64,000 bases of DNA from Protonemura montana (Eukaryota; Arthropoda; Insecta; Plecoptera; Nemouridae), in contig OX387602.1 of assembly GCA_947568835.1 (NCBI GenBank), positions 22,061,021 to 22,125,020 on the forward strand, read 5' to 3'. A model generated the notes under the pieces. The model saw only the letters and a list, made by a program, of their open reading frames with translations, was not told where the DNA came from and did not search any database. The number at the start of each line of letters is the position of its first letter. Position 1 is the first letter of the stretch. Positions 25,201 to 34,200 of the stretch are shown one piece after another. Made by a program: the position numbers and the translations under genes.

Positions 25201-26649
25201 TGACCCCAACTTCCCCCCCTTGTAATATCCGAACGGTTGGACCAAAAAAAAAAAAATTAAAAAATAGCCCCTAAGTCAACAAACTTAACAAGTATACCAA
25301 TTTTCATCAAAATCTGGGTCGGTCAAAGTTTGAGGTGAGTGATTACACATGGAATGACCCTTAGTCAATGTGCATGGCAATGGTTTGGGATTTGTGAGCA
25401 ATGCTTATCATTTGTAACTCTCTTTTTTTCCTATGATTTTGGCATATTGCTCGTCCACGTCAGCGAGGGGACACTGCTGTGAGCGTCACGGCTACGCCAA
25501 GTTCAGCAAACCCAAGCACTGACGTAATACTGAGATAATGTTTACATCTAGCTTCTAACAACCAAATGCCGAACCATACTTTCTATTATTATCTGGTAGA
25601 TCTGACCAATGCACACTTTCATGTGAAAATGAACACATCGATGGATATTTAATTATAACCGAGTGTTTTAAGCCTCCTTTGTGTGTTTCAATGTGTATAG
25701 TTACTGAGCAACAGCACACTAATGTCATATATCTTTCAAGCAGGTCTCTGGAGAACATACTCTTGCCAACTTTAGTACCTTAAGACCCATGTATTTTTGT
25801 ATCGCCTAAACTTGGTGGTCTATTTCTTTTGAAGTACCGACACAGTGTTGACCGGCAAGGTATCCTGACTGTAATGCACTTGTGGTTTTTCCAGGGCAAC
25901 TGGGGCCAGGGCTACAACCAAGGAGGCAGTGGAAACTGGGGCAATGGCGGGGGCTGGGGCCAAGGCTACAACCAGCAGCAAGGGAGCGGCAATTGGGGGC
26001 AGCAGGGCTGGAAGAATTACAACCAGCAAGGGAGCGGTTACAATCAGGGAGGCTATGGCCAACAGGGAGGCTACAACCAGCAATCCGGCTATGGCCAGCA
26101 GACCGGTTATGGTAACGGGAACTATGGGAACTGGAACACGCAGCAACAGCAGGCATATTACCAACAAGCGTATGGAGCACAAGGCTGGGGACAGGTATGT
26201 TAAAGAAGACTGGCTTCGATAAAATTCACATTTCCGAGGCTTTGACCTTTTATTTTGCTTGCAGAACTATCTACAGTAATGCATGCCATTTGGGGTATTT
26301 TATCATCTTATGTTAATTTTTCAAATTTTGTTAGACAGGTTTGATATAAAATGGTATAGGGTTCAAAGTATCCAATCCATCTATTAAGAGGGGGACTATA
26401 TTACTGTGTATTGTGAATTACTTTATTGCTGAGTCCACGTCCTCTTTCTCGTAGGCCAACGCTGACGGCACGTACAACTACAACTCTACAACGGCGACCA
26501 CAGGCACCACAACGGCAGGTGCAGTGGGTACTGGTGGGCAACAGGGAACCTGGCAGGGCTACGGCCAGAGCTACAACTACGGCAGCCAAACGATGCCTGC
26601 CACCACAACACAGGGCACCGCTTCGGCATACACGTCCACCAAGCAGTAG
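10561..26649 (+). CDS. HNRNPUL1: Heterogeneous nuclear ribonucleoprotein U-like protein (SAP-SPRY-P-loop-RGG)
   Basis: Eleven exons: 10561-10690, 10894-11506, 11852-12156, 12535-12647, 12903-13166, 17548-17799, 18833-19001, 20292-20501, 20735-20991, 25895-26194, 26455-26649. They sum to 2808 nt, in frame, 935 aa. Residues about 3-37 form a SAP domain ([20 protein letters not shown]) for DNA/chromatin binding. Next come an acidic proline-rich stretch and an RS-like [18 protein letters not shown], then a SPRY domain (from [14 protein letters not shown]). An AAA/polynucleotide-kinase-like domain follows, with Walker A GLPGAGKT at 481-488 and [17 protein letters not shown] across an exon junction. 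The C-terminus has RGG/G-rich repeats and a Q/G/Y/N-rich low-complexity tail. This is the hnRNP U/UL1 architecture: nuclear RNA/chromatin binding, splicing and DNA-damage roles in vertebrates. The Q/Y-rich tail favours UL1 over U. Introns 5 and 9 each hold a complete 4.1-kb transposon. Confidence 0.93.
12320..12470 (+). repeat. Interspersed repeat with GACGAG-like stem and GAAAC core (copy 1)
   Basis: In hnRNPUL intron 3, a block GTCGAGCCGTGCCTCGTCGAAA followed by a CCCTTTTTAGGGCCGCAAACC-type hairpin is shared with 54215-54335 in the MROH1 gene. The element is non-coding; the boundaries are approximate. See the finding on a possible hammerhead-like core. Confidence 0.6.
13168..13211. repeat. 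(TATG)n microsatellite
   Basis: About nine imperfect TATG/TGTA units immediately after the donor of hnRNPUL exon 5. Confidence 0.8.
13272..13275. repeat. Target-site duplication ATAA, left (copy 1)
   Basis: ATAA directly precedes the GGGTCATT terminus and is repeated at 17387-17390. Confidence 0.85.
13276..13745. repeat. Left terminal inverted repeat of transposon copy 1
   Basis: About 470 bp that recurs inverted at 16908-17386. It includes a long T run and a G-rich/C-rich GGGGGGGAAGTTGGGGTC block. The outer end differs from its partner: CACCTCAAACTTTGACC here versus CACTTTTAATTAAATTTCACTTTGACC at the other end, a 12-bp gain or loss. Confidence 0.9.
13882..16464 (-). CDS. Transposase, 860 aa, intact (copy 1)
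   Basis: Single uninterrupted exon on the minus strand inside the 4111-bp element. The N-terminal third is Cys/His-rich (Cys and His at about residues 40-108, including CCDPF and [13 protein letters not shown]), probably a zinc-binding DNA-recognition module. A second Cys cluster ([11 protein letters not shown]) lies near 418-427. The catalytic core candidates are Asp513 in [10 protein letters not shown], Asp597 in [12 protein letters not shown], and Asp638 in [15 protein letters not shown] (or Glu624), a DD(D/E) arrangement. A poly-Glu run follows near 750-765. The C-terminus ([20 protein letters not shown]) resembles a small Tudor-like barrel. Its translation appears identical to copy 2, so the insertion pair is young and the enzyme may be active. 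It is not a host gene. Superfamily placement (Sola-like) is an inference. Confidence 0.9.
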   Translation of the reverse strand: MCSIGLFFEEECGPIEDLAIKSIESFNSDQQLSLALRTKCDNVKTVCHLHEKKFLRLYSCHHKLCCDPFQAHCGIVKVNGLREINAASRTKYLEIADLIPGKKLCSTCRKLLSLRLKELTTVSVLTPTKSTELDLPFVDIPCEADAVNQSLAAFGVSPINTTKLKGKSMFYSKRKFSEITQGVKKRLELVSPSNEEISKEDLTSSEECKDSIRDGSEIIAQLKEKFKTSTRSEKITILSVLPKSWSIKRIMQEFNASNHLVRKTKQLVKAQGILPSANQKAGKTLSPDCIQLIEEFYENDDVSRVMPGKKDFVSVKVGDNRVHRQKRLVLSNLSEVYRSFKDKYPDIKVGFSKFAELRPKHCVLAGAAGTHSVCVCTIHQNVKLMALGAKLPLLSDGTIKSYQHCLASLMCNPPLLNCFVGKCGNCPGTDELREWLEISFSENFIDSVTYKQWLSTDRCTLETITKPTDEFVDCFIEKCILLRNHDFIARQQAAFMQEKKANLKPGEVLVVGDFAENYSFVLQDAAQGYHWNNSQCTLHPFVCYFKPEDRDIQHLSYVVISDSLTHDTVTVHTFQKHLIRHLKQNISDVSHLIYFSDGAAAQYKNKKNFSNLCHHEVDFELTAEWHFFATSHGKGPCDGVGGTVKRNAARASLQKPYADQIMTPIDFYRWATENVWTVNFVFVANEEITANGIKLKERFKELKTIVGTRSFHAFYPKSLTSLHVKHFSLSEEINIVKIVEKNEEGEEEEEEEEEEATAAEIPEFEFKDVGSFITVAYNEDWWLACVLEKSSQSLELQVNFLHPHGPAPSYFYPSVQDKLIVAFADVLTLADPNTATGRTYFLSATDTNRATAGLIKYVPQ
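16908..17386. repeat. Right terminal inverted repeat of transposon copy 1
   Basis: Reverse complement of the left end over about 470 bp, ending GGAATGACCC before the ATAA duplication. Confidence 0.9.
20028..20212 (+). mobile_element. 5' truncated piece of 5S-rRNA-derived SINE, in hnRNPUL intron 7
   Basis: Contains the CCAAACGGTTTG head, the 5S-like GATCACCGAAG and GGTATTGGGTGGGT blocks, and the following GACCAGTTCTGTTC body, then ends within the body. It is the same family as 28155-28600, 37627-38072, 43624-44067 and 58114-58551 but lacks the 3' half. Confidence 0.7.
21246..21249. repeat. Target-site duplication TTAG, left (copy 2)
   Basis: TTAG precedes the GGGTCATT end and recurs at 25361-25364. 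Confidence 0.85.
21250..21728. repeat. Left terminal inverted repeat of transposon copy 2
   Basis: Recurs inverted at 24891-25360. This end carries the longer CACTTTTAATTAAATTTC variant next to the terminus, on the transposase-start side. Confidence 0.9.
22172..24754 (+). CDS. Transposase, 860 aa, intact (copy 2)
   Basis: Single open exon in the second 4111-bp element, with the same translation as the copy at 13882-16464 as far as I can read it. It has the same Cys-rich N-terminus, GDFAENYS and [10 protein letters not shown] catalytic-type motifs, poly-Glu run and Tudor-like C-terminus. The ATG is the first in the open frame after the 5' inverted repeat and non-coding leader. Two intact copies sharing one sequence argue for recent mobility. 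Confidence 0.9.
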   Translation: MCSIGLFFEEECGPIEDLAIKSIESFNSDQQLSLALRTKCDNVKTVCHLHEKKFLRLYSCHHKLCCDPFQAHCGIVKVNGLREINAASRTKYLEIADLIPGKKLCSTCRKLLSLRLKELTTVSVLTPTKSTELDLPFVDIPCEADAVNQSLAAFGVSPINTTKLKGKSMFYSKRKFSEITQGVKKRLELVSPSNEEISKEDLTSSEECKDSIRDGSEIIAQLKEKFKTSTRSEKITILSVLPKSWSIKRIMQEFNASNHLVRKTKQLVKAQGILPSANQKAGKTLSPDCIQLIEEFYENDDVSRVMPGKKDFVSVKVGDNRVHRQKRLVLSNLSEVYRSFKDKYPDIKVGFSKFAELRPKHCVLAGAAGTHSVCVCTIHQNVKLMALGAKLPLLSDGTIKSYQHCLASLMCNPPLLNCFVGKCGNCPGTDELREWLEISFSENFIDSVTYKQWLSTDRCTLETITKPTDEFVDCFIEKCILLRNHDFIARQQAAFMQEKKANLKPGEVLVVGDFAENYSFVLQDAAQGYHWNNSQCTLHPFVCYFKPEDRDIQHLSYVVISDSLTHDTVTVHTFQKHLIRHLKQNISDVSHLIYFSDGAAAQYKNKKNFSNLCHHEVDFELTAEWHFFATSHGKGPCDGVGGTVKRNAARASLQKPYADQIMTPIDFYRWATENVWTVNFVFVANEEITANGIKLKERFKELKTIVGTRSFHAFYPKSLTSLHVKHFSLSEEINIVKIVEKNEEGEEEEEEEEEEATAAEIPEFEFKDVGSFITVAYNEDWWLACVLEKSSQSLELQVNFLHPHGPAPSYFYPSVQDKLIVAFADVLTLADPNTATGRTYFLSATDTNRATAGLIKYVPQ
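24891..25360. repeat. Right terminal inverted repeat of transposon copy 2
   Basis: Reverse complement of 21250-21728 over most of its length, on the transposase-stop side, ending GGAATGACCC. Confidence 0.9.
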
Positions 26650-28154
26650 CGCCAACATTCCTGCTGCGGATATTCCGTAGCCGCGTGCGCCGATAGATCA
26701 TAGATTATAGTACAATTCGTGAAAGCAGAGACAAATTTTATTTACAGATATTTACAACATTTAATTTAGATGTGAGCTGTTTGATTGCATGTCAGTTATT
26801 GGGTCATAGACATTTCCCATTTTTAACAGCTTTGCTAGCAGAGTGATTTAGGTGCTGGCGATAAATTTGTATTGATCTGTGTTTCCAGTACGCACCTTGA
26901 TGCGTATCTTAATAGTGTTTGACTGGCTGCAAATATTCTAAACTGATGTACCTTCAATTTTCACATCATCTTTTACTAACTAGTTGTGGATTTTTCACCT
27001 ATCAACAGACATTTTTAGGCAGCCTAGTCTTAGTAACTGAAAGTTGAAAATATTTATATGTAAATACAATATAATTTGGGATCAAAAATTGGTCAGTAAA
27101 AACAAAGTTTTTATTAACTGATAGCGCTGCACCATTTTGTAACTTCCACTGAATTTTTAATTAACTAACACTTTTTCATTATTTTTTTATCAGTTTTAGA
27201 CATTTGTAAAATGTTCATATTTGCAAGACTTCATTCAGCAGTGCTCAGATTAATGTAACTAATTGACACATATTAGGTTTTAAACATTTATCACCATGGT
27301 ACAAGTATTTTCTCAGATTACCAGCTGAATTGTAATAATTTATGTTAATATTATGAATAAAATAAACATTTTGACATAACTATGAAAGTGCTGTGATCTA
27401 TTGGTGGCTGCCAGCTCCAACCTTCTTTGCCCCAACCTAGCAATTGTTCCTGCCGGTGAGTCAGCAGCCAGTGATGGCAGATTGTAAGAGGTTTGGGTAG
27501 GGGCAACAAGCTGTAGAGCAAAGCGTCATGTGGTGTTTTAACGTTCACTGACATTGAATCGGTTTCATTGACTATAAAGTCAGTTAAGTCCAGGGTTCAA
27601 GACTAACCCAGTCATACTGCAAGATGCTGGAAGCATAGAATATCATTATTCTTTACTGGAATATCATTTCTGTATGCTGGCAGGAAGTTGCTGCTGAGTG
27701 GCTGCTGAGCGGACATTCTTGCCTGACTTTGGGGGAACGGGTGCGCTGAAACAGGTGTGTGTGGCCATTTGGTCCATATTGGTACATATTATGAGATCAA
27801 TTTCAAACCGCATGTCAATTCTCGAAAATATTATCATTCTTTTATTACTTGAAGTCTATGATAATTGCGTAAATAGGTTTCAATGCTTTGACCCGCTTTG
27901 ACGTTATGAAGTCCAAACGATGGGAAAATGTGAGCCTGATGTGAGGTTATCCCATGCCTTCACTTTCCACCACAATCACATCGGTAGAACTCATTTATTT
28001 ATTGCAGCGTACCTTGAAGTTACCGAAAATTTGCCCTGAAGTTGCAATAAATATTGCTTCTAATACCTTTGGTGTAGTATAGGATTATCAGATTTGTAAA
28101 TCTAAAACCGAGTGATTTGCAGCAAGGATGCAAATCAACATGTATTTGTTGATT
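26650..28154. other. hnRNPUL 3' UTR and following intergenic DNA
   Basis: AT-rich sequence, polyadenylation signals at about 27356. After these I see no exon or RNA gene. Confidence 0.5.
27356..27366 (+). promoter_or_regulatory. Probable hnRNPUL polyadenylation signals
   Basis: Two overlapping AATAAA hexamers (27356-27361 and 27361-27366) lie about 700 bp after the stop codon, ending an AT-rich 3' UTR-like stretch. Confidence 0.5.
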
Positions 28155-28600
28155 GGTTAGATGTGGGGTTTAAGGAAGCACTATTTTGACAACAGGCCAT
28201 GTGCCGGTGTTCTCATGGCGTCGGTGAATTAGTGGATGATGATTAGGATTAAATAACCTAGCCTAGAAGGGAGGAAGGGAAACCCAGTGCGGGCCTTTAG
28301 TCACTTCTGTCGCAGAGCACCAAGGGGACCCACTGGCTTAACGTCCCATCCAAAGGACAGTACAACTCAAACAACAGGATTCCTCCACATATCCATGCTA
28401 CCGAGAGGTTGATTAATAGGGCGAGTTAAGTTGCTGTACTAACTTTCATCCTTTTCACCTCTCTCCCAAACAACTGGTATTCCTTATTGTATGGGTTTGT
28501 GTAGTTGGTCACCCACTCAATACCCGAATCCAGTGCAATGTTGCTTAACTTCGGTGATTCATAAGAACCAGTGTTTCCAATATGCCTAACTGTTCAGTAG
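28155..28600 (-). mobile_element. 5S-rRNA-derived SINE, full-length, minus strand
   Basis: Read on the minus strand it begins with the head and 5S-like promoter region (GGTTCTTATGAATCACCGAAG, GTATTGAGTGGGTGACC) and runs to a GTTAAACCCCAC-type tail. Imperfect target-site duplications GTATTTGTTGATT (28142-28154) and GTATTTGTTAATT (from 28601) flank it. It is more diverged than the other copies. Confidence 0.75.
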
Positions 28601-28969
28601 GTATTTGTTAATTTAATTTGGACTTTAATGTACACAATACACCTCTTTTAAATGCAACATAATAACCAAACATGTTGTCAAAGTAATTACACCCATAGTT
28701 TTACCATTGTACCTACCATAGAATAAAGATTGATTGTACTGTTGTTGCCATTGTGTAGGAGGATCTTTAACAGTGGTCATTGTCCTTGTTTTCACTTGGT
28801 AATAGTGGATTTATAACATTCTGCATGCCAGTCAGCCTCTTCTGGTTATTTGGAGTTGTGCATACAATGCCTATTGCAAGCTTTTGCAATTTAAATAAGA
28901 TTTCATCTATGCTGCAATAATTTGGGATTTGTACACTGAACAGCTCACACAATCACACAAGCCATTGTA

Positions 28970-29115
28970 ATAGTACAAAGACTAGCAGCAAGACATGTGG
29001 TCTGCAAATACAGCCTGCGTCAAAGTCTGATGGAAATGATGGCAGATTTGGGATGGGAATCTCCACCACAGAGGAGGAAAGAGGCTAAACTTAACGGCTT
29101 CAGCATGGCAGTTGA
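28970..29115 (+). pseudogene. Non-LTR retrotransposon ORF2 C-terminal fragment
   Basis: A plus-strand frame reads QRLAARHVVCKYSLRQSL, then MADLGWESPPQRRKEAKL, followed by a stop. This matches the pattern at the end of LINE reverse transcriptases (A-A-R-x-V ... LGWExLxxRR). No rest of the ORF is nearby, so it is a 5'-truncated remnant. The clade is not determined. Confidence 0.6.
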
Positions 29116-29726
29116 TGGTTAGATAGTCTGGGGAGACATCACTAGTCCTAATACCTGAAAAAGCTCCTGGAAAAGGGCTAAATCTCTAACATAAGAAAGC
29201 ACTTCTTTCTGGCCGAGAAGGCTTGCATGTGAAACCCTCTACAAAGGGAGGAGGTGGCTAAAATGACAGAAATTAAAATTGAAATTGAACACTGATTTTA
29301 GAAATTGTAAAATTGTATTGAAAGCTACGCAACTAAATTGTGAAATAACTTTTTTCTCGTTCTTCGTGTTTGTCTTAATTTTTTGGTTTGCAATGATCAA
29401 AATGTCAGTGTTTTAAAACAAATTACTGCAGCGGTACCCCTAAGCATCAATATGAGCGTTTTGAATGGCGTTGGTGAAATCAGCCATGGGCCATACAAAT
29501 ACACTTAGAGGTGTAATCATGCTAAAAATACAAAATAATTTATTTAAAAAAAATTGAAGTAAAACCCTATCCCTGCTCCTCTTTGTTGCATTCCAAACTC
29601 CCGAATTTGCTGGCTCAACTCATGGCTGAGCTTTAAATACAATCCACCGGACGAATATGGTCGAGTAAATCTCAATTAACATTTTCCTGTGACTGCAGGC
29701 AGGTCTTTGAACCTAACTGGAACTAA
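29116..29726. other. Intergenic DNA
   Basis: May include decayed LINE 3' sequence at the start. I see nothing else that can be named. Confidence 0.4.
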
Positions 29727-29734
29727 CGAAGAAT
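29727..29734. repeat. 8-bp target-site duplication CGAAGAAT (left)
   Basis: Repeated exactly at 30835-30842 on the other side of the hAT-like element. Confidence 0.85.
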
Positions 29735-30834
29735 CAGTGATGTATTGGTCAATGCACGCGGGTGTACGCAGTCCACCCACTATTAATTTTATTTTTGGCC
29801 GTACCCCCACTTTGAATTTTTGAGGGAACGCAGGTGAATGCACGGGAAAGCAGTATTAAATTATGATTATTCGGAATATCCTGCACTTCTTTATTTTCAA
29901 GGCGAAAATATCCCAGTTAAGGGTTTTATTTCTAATAATCCACTTACTTAAAAATAGACCTAGCAAGATTGCCACTGTATGCGAACGTACTAAGAGTAGG
30001 TAGGCTGGAACTATGTCGGCGTCGCGACTTGCAACAAAGGGGTTAGTTAGAACCATATTACTGTTATCACGTAGGGAAGTCGGTAGCCGCTTTTGCGGCG
30101 TCGCACGGCGGTGCAAGCTCTCAGAAGCAAGCCCGCTTCAAATAATAAGAATTCGCAGGAAAGACAAAAATACAAACAATAAACAAATTGCCACATACGA
30201 GCCACACTGGACGAGTTAGTTCAATTCAAGATACAGAAGAGGAAGCAAGTGGATTTGCATTCCCTTCGGGGCCTTGCTCCTCCTAAAAAAACAAAATTTG
30301 GTTTGGGAGAAGTTGAAGACACCACCAACGTCGAATGAAGAAGAGTTCAATGAAAAAGAGTCATTGTGGAAACTGATGTAATCTCCTCAACGCGAAAGTG
30401 AGCGCTTATCTATGGATAGTTTCAACAAAAATTTAAACCAGTATTCGATTAAAGTGATTGACTTTCTTTTACCAGATTCCCGAATCCCCACCAAATTTCA
30501 AGACTGCAACAATGTGGGAAGGTGTAGACATGAGAGGGCGGCATTAATTTAATTTTCTCAAAATCATTACGTAATTAAAAATGCAGTTCTGACCATGTCA
30601 TTCCAAGCCCAATTTCATCGTAAACTCGTAGATTGGCTCCAAAAGAAACCTTAGAATAAAAATTCACTTGGAGCTGCGCCCGAAGCCCCCTATTTTCCAC
30701 TCTTTCGGTGCATTCGCCTTGGGTCTCCTCCTCTCCCCCCCCCCCCCCCCCCCCCCCCCCCGCCACGCCCGCCGACACAAAAAAATTTGTCATTTTTGCG
30801 TACCCCCACTAAAAATTTTACGAATACATCACTG
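29735..30834. mobile_element. hAT-like non-autonomous DNA transposon, 1.1 kb
   Basis: The ends CAGTGATGTATT (29735) and AATACATCACTG (to 30834) are inverted repeats, extended by a CGTACCCCCACT block near both ends. An 8-bp perfect target-site duplication CGAAGAAT flanks it (29727-29734 and 30835-30842). The 8-bp TSD and a CAGTG terminus fit the hAT superfamily. The interior has no transposase but contains coding-like sequence broken by stops (about 30013-30540) and a run of more than 30 C at about 30727-30761. Confidence 0.85.
30727..30761. repeat. Poly(C) tract
   Basis: An uninterrupted C run of about 30 or more bases. Its exact length is likely unreliable in assembly. Confidence 0.8.
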
Positions 30835-31249
30835 CGAAGAATTCACCCAGCAAGACTGTATTGATGAAATTTGTAATTTCAATTAATATTATTAAATAAT
30901 TTTCAATTTATTTGTTGCCTATTTGAGTACTTTGTTCAATAGCTTCCGAGCCAGAAAATAAAATTGACAATAAAATTTGTTCACTGGCCTGTACATACCT
31001 GCTGTAAATTTTACCCCTGACTTTTTCAAATTTTAACTAACTGTGATTTATCTCTTAATTATCTAGGTGCCTAAGAGCAGATGCCTTCATTTTTTAGTTG
31101 GTTTTGTTTAGGGATGTGATATTTACCATATGAAAATAATTGTCTGAACCTTTAGTCTGAACCATCCTTAGCGCAGCTAAACATAGTGTGAAAGAAAATG
31201 GTTTTTTCAGATTTTCAGATTACCATAGAATAAGAACCAATTCTTCAAG

Positions 31250-34200
31250 ATGCCTGGCCATTTTGTGATGTGCAGGCTATGCATGAAGAAGTCCAGTAGA
31301 TCGACCATGATGGAAAATGTTTTCCATGGTGAGGCAGTCACTGTGGAAACTATCAGGATTGTAACACAAATTGAAGTGAGTTAACTTAAATAAAAAAACG
31401 TATAATCATTTAATAATCTCTTTTAATAACAAATCTCCTTTGGCTTCCAAAGGTTGTAGAGGGAGATGGACTTCCACAGCATGTTTGTCTGTTTTGCATC
31501 CTCTCGTTAAACAGTGCCAAGAATTTCATCCAAACGTGCATCGAGTGCAATAAGAAGTTGAAATTGCAAAGCATGGTAAGAAAAGTTTGCCTATCTGCTC
31601 AACTTCCAGTCTCGGCAAATTAATTTCTTGCCAGTCTCTTACTTCGTGACCTGTTGACAATTTATGTTCTCTTTATGCCACTCTTTTTGAACAGTTTAAA
31701 TAAGGAAATTGATTAAACTAGCCCCATATTGATAATTTTTATTGGGTAAGCAGCAATTTCAACACATGCTCAAATTTTTTGCATGAAAAGTGTGTAGGTA
31801 TACATAATATTGTTGTATTGGGAGATTTGATAATTTAATTAGAAACGAAAAATGCTCTATTGTTTCCCCGATTATTCCACATCATTTCAGTTTGCCAGTA
31901 AGAACCAGATCGAGACATATGCATTAATGGATTTTTCAATTCTTTCAGCTGTTTTCTAGTGTCCACACTGGGTCACTCATTTCACCGTGAAAGTTATTGT
32001 AGGAACTTTTGATGCTGTCAAGGCTAGGGAAAATGCTGGTGTCTAGAATTAGAACTTGTTTTTACTAGCGATTTCAAACAGACCTACTGACTTAGCGTTG
32101 CTACTGTCATTAAGTTTCAGTTACTGTACTTGAGTTTCTACCGTTTTGCTTAACAGGTCAGAGCCTCAAAGCTTCGCACATCTGATAAAATTAAGAAAAA
32201 TTTTTCACCGGTAGTTCAGTCAACAGCTAGCTTACTTCGACGACCAAAAACTGAATGTCCTTCCCCAGATATTACGGAATTTGCCGCTCGGAGGCTGGAA
32301 CTTGGGAATGATTTTCAGGTAAATTTTTTTCTTTCCTTATGTGCATAAAGCATTTAATATTTTTCCACTCATTAACATTGCTTACACATTTGTTCAGGAC
32401 AATATGGATCAAGATCTTCTTGAAACAAATATCAAGGAAGAAAATGAGAACTTGGATGAAACTGATTCTGCTGAAATCACCATAGTATGTCATCCTTGTT
32501 TGACCTCATTTTCCTATTTTTTTAATTTAATTTAATTTTTTTAAATTTTAATTGAATTAGTTAATTTATTAATTTTTGCTTGTAGAATAAAACCCTTTTA
32601 TGTTTCACAGCCTGAATTGGAAGTGGAAAACGATGTGAACAAACAGGACGTAAGGAATGCACTTGTGGAATTGACTCAAGCATCTGGCAGCAGTGTTTTG
32701 GTAGGGTCATTCACATATAAAAGGTTGTAAAAAGGTTCCAAAAGTTTTAATGGCTCGGTCAAGCATTACAGTTGGGGTAGAGATTTTTTTAACTGAAGAT
32801 GACTTTAACAGAGGAACTTATAATCAGAGGCTGGGTTTGTTGCTAGTTTAGGACAGCCTAGGGCATTTCAATTTTTGGGCAGTACATTTAGGAAAGGCTG
32901 ACCCCAGTTAATTGAGACTTGTTATTACAGAACACTAAGGAGCACCGAGCATTCCAAGGAAGTAGCCCCAAGCAAGACAACCACAAACGACAACGATCGC
33001 CTAGCACACACAAACAGTGAGTTACAGACTGATAAGTCGAAACGTTTTTTCGAAATGTATATGGGTATATGTCTATAGCAAGCCATCAACAAAAGAACAT
33101 ATTTGTGTTTTTTTGCCAAATGAAGTGTTATTAGTAGAGATAGGATAGTAATGCAAATGCATACAAATGCTAGTATCCCATGCAAAATCGTAAATATATC
33201 CGTTTCATGACATTGGGATTGGAATGACATGTTGATATTACATGTATATTACATGTTATGTATCATAACTGTATCATATCTTTCACCATCATTCACCAAA
33301 ACCATACCATCATTATTATTATTATTTAAACATCATTTATCCTTCACCACTCATCTACATGTATCATATGATCATATAAAATTATTCTATTCTAACCATA
33401 CGCATAATCATAGCATAATCATATCACATAGCATAATCATATCACATAGCATAATCATAATCATAATCATTGACGATACCCATACCATGTACAATGTACT
33501 AGTCAACGGGATAATAAATACAATACAATACAATACAATACAATACAATACAATACATGTTTTGCATATTTCAGCTTTTAGTCCATATTTGGGCTAATAC
33601 TGCATAAAATTGCATATTTCAGCTTGTTTGGCAGTTTTACAGCGCATGTTTCAGGGAATGTTGCATACTCTACGCGTAAATGTATTATTTCCAAATTTTA
33701 TTCTAGAAACTAGAAAACACAAGTAATTCACTTCTGAGAATCGCAGAATCGCAACTTCTGAGAATCAGTATTTTCCTAGAACTTTCCAAGCTAGCAAGTT
33801 GTTAAGGGGTATAGGTAGGGTGAGGAGGACTTTACCCTCAGCCAGTCACAACGAACACAACCTACCTCATAATAGGGGTAGGTGGAGGGAGAGAAGGTGG
33901 TGGACTTAAAACTTAAGAAAAGGGAACCAATGAACACAGGTGTTTCATTAGCTCAACCGCTCAGTTCGCTGATTGTGCAGTAGCTAGTGGGTAAGCTTAT
34001 TTTTTTTATCATGGCGCCTATGAGAGCATCTTTAAGTGTGAAGTTGAAACATGGGTGAAAGAGCACAAATATTTAGCAAGTAATGGAATGGCCATTTACT
34101 GTGAAGGTTATATGCGATACCTATACTATGCGATACCTATACTATGCGATACCTATACTATGCGATACCGCATATTTGGCCATTTTTGCCACATATTTCA

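Larger units (their letters stand above)
21250..25360 (+). mobile_element. Complete 4111-bp DNA transposon, copy 2 (Sola-like, tentative)
   Basis: Same element as 13276-17386 but in the opposite orientation, in hnRNPUL intron 9. It starts GGGTCATTCC, ends GGAATGACCC, and is flanked by the 4-bp duplication TTAG (21246-21249 and 25361-25364). Long terminal inverted repeats lie at about 21250-21728 and 24891-25360. The length equals copy 1. Differences noticed are minor, for example in an A/T homopolymer (AAATTAAAA inside the right arm) and a CGGGCG/CGCGCG variant. The different TSDs show two independent insertions rather than one segmental duplication. Confidence 0.95.

Noticed and set aside
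33229-33597. 122-aa reading frame rich in His, Ile and Tyr
   Set aside because: It reads through ATAATCAT and AATAC simple repeats.
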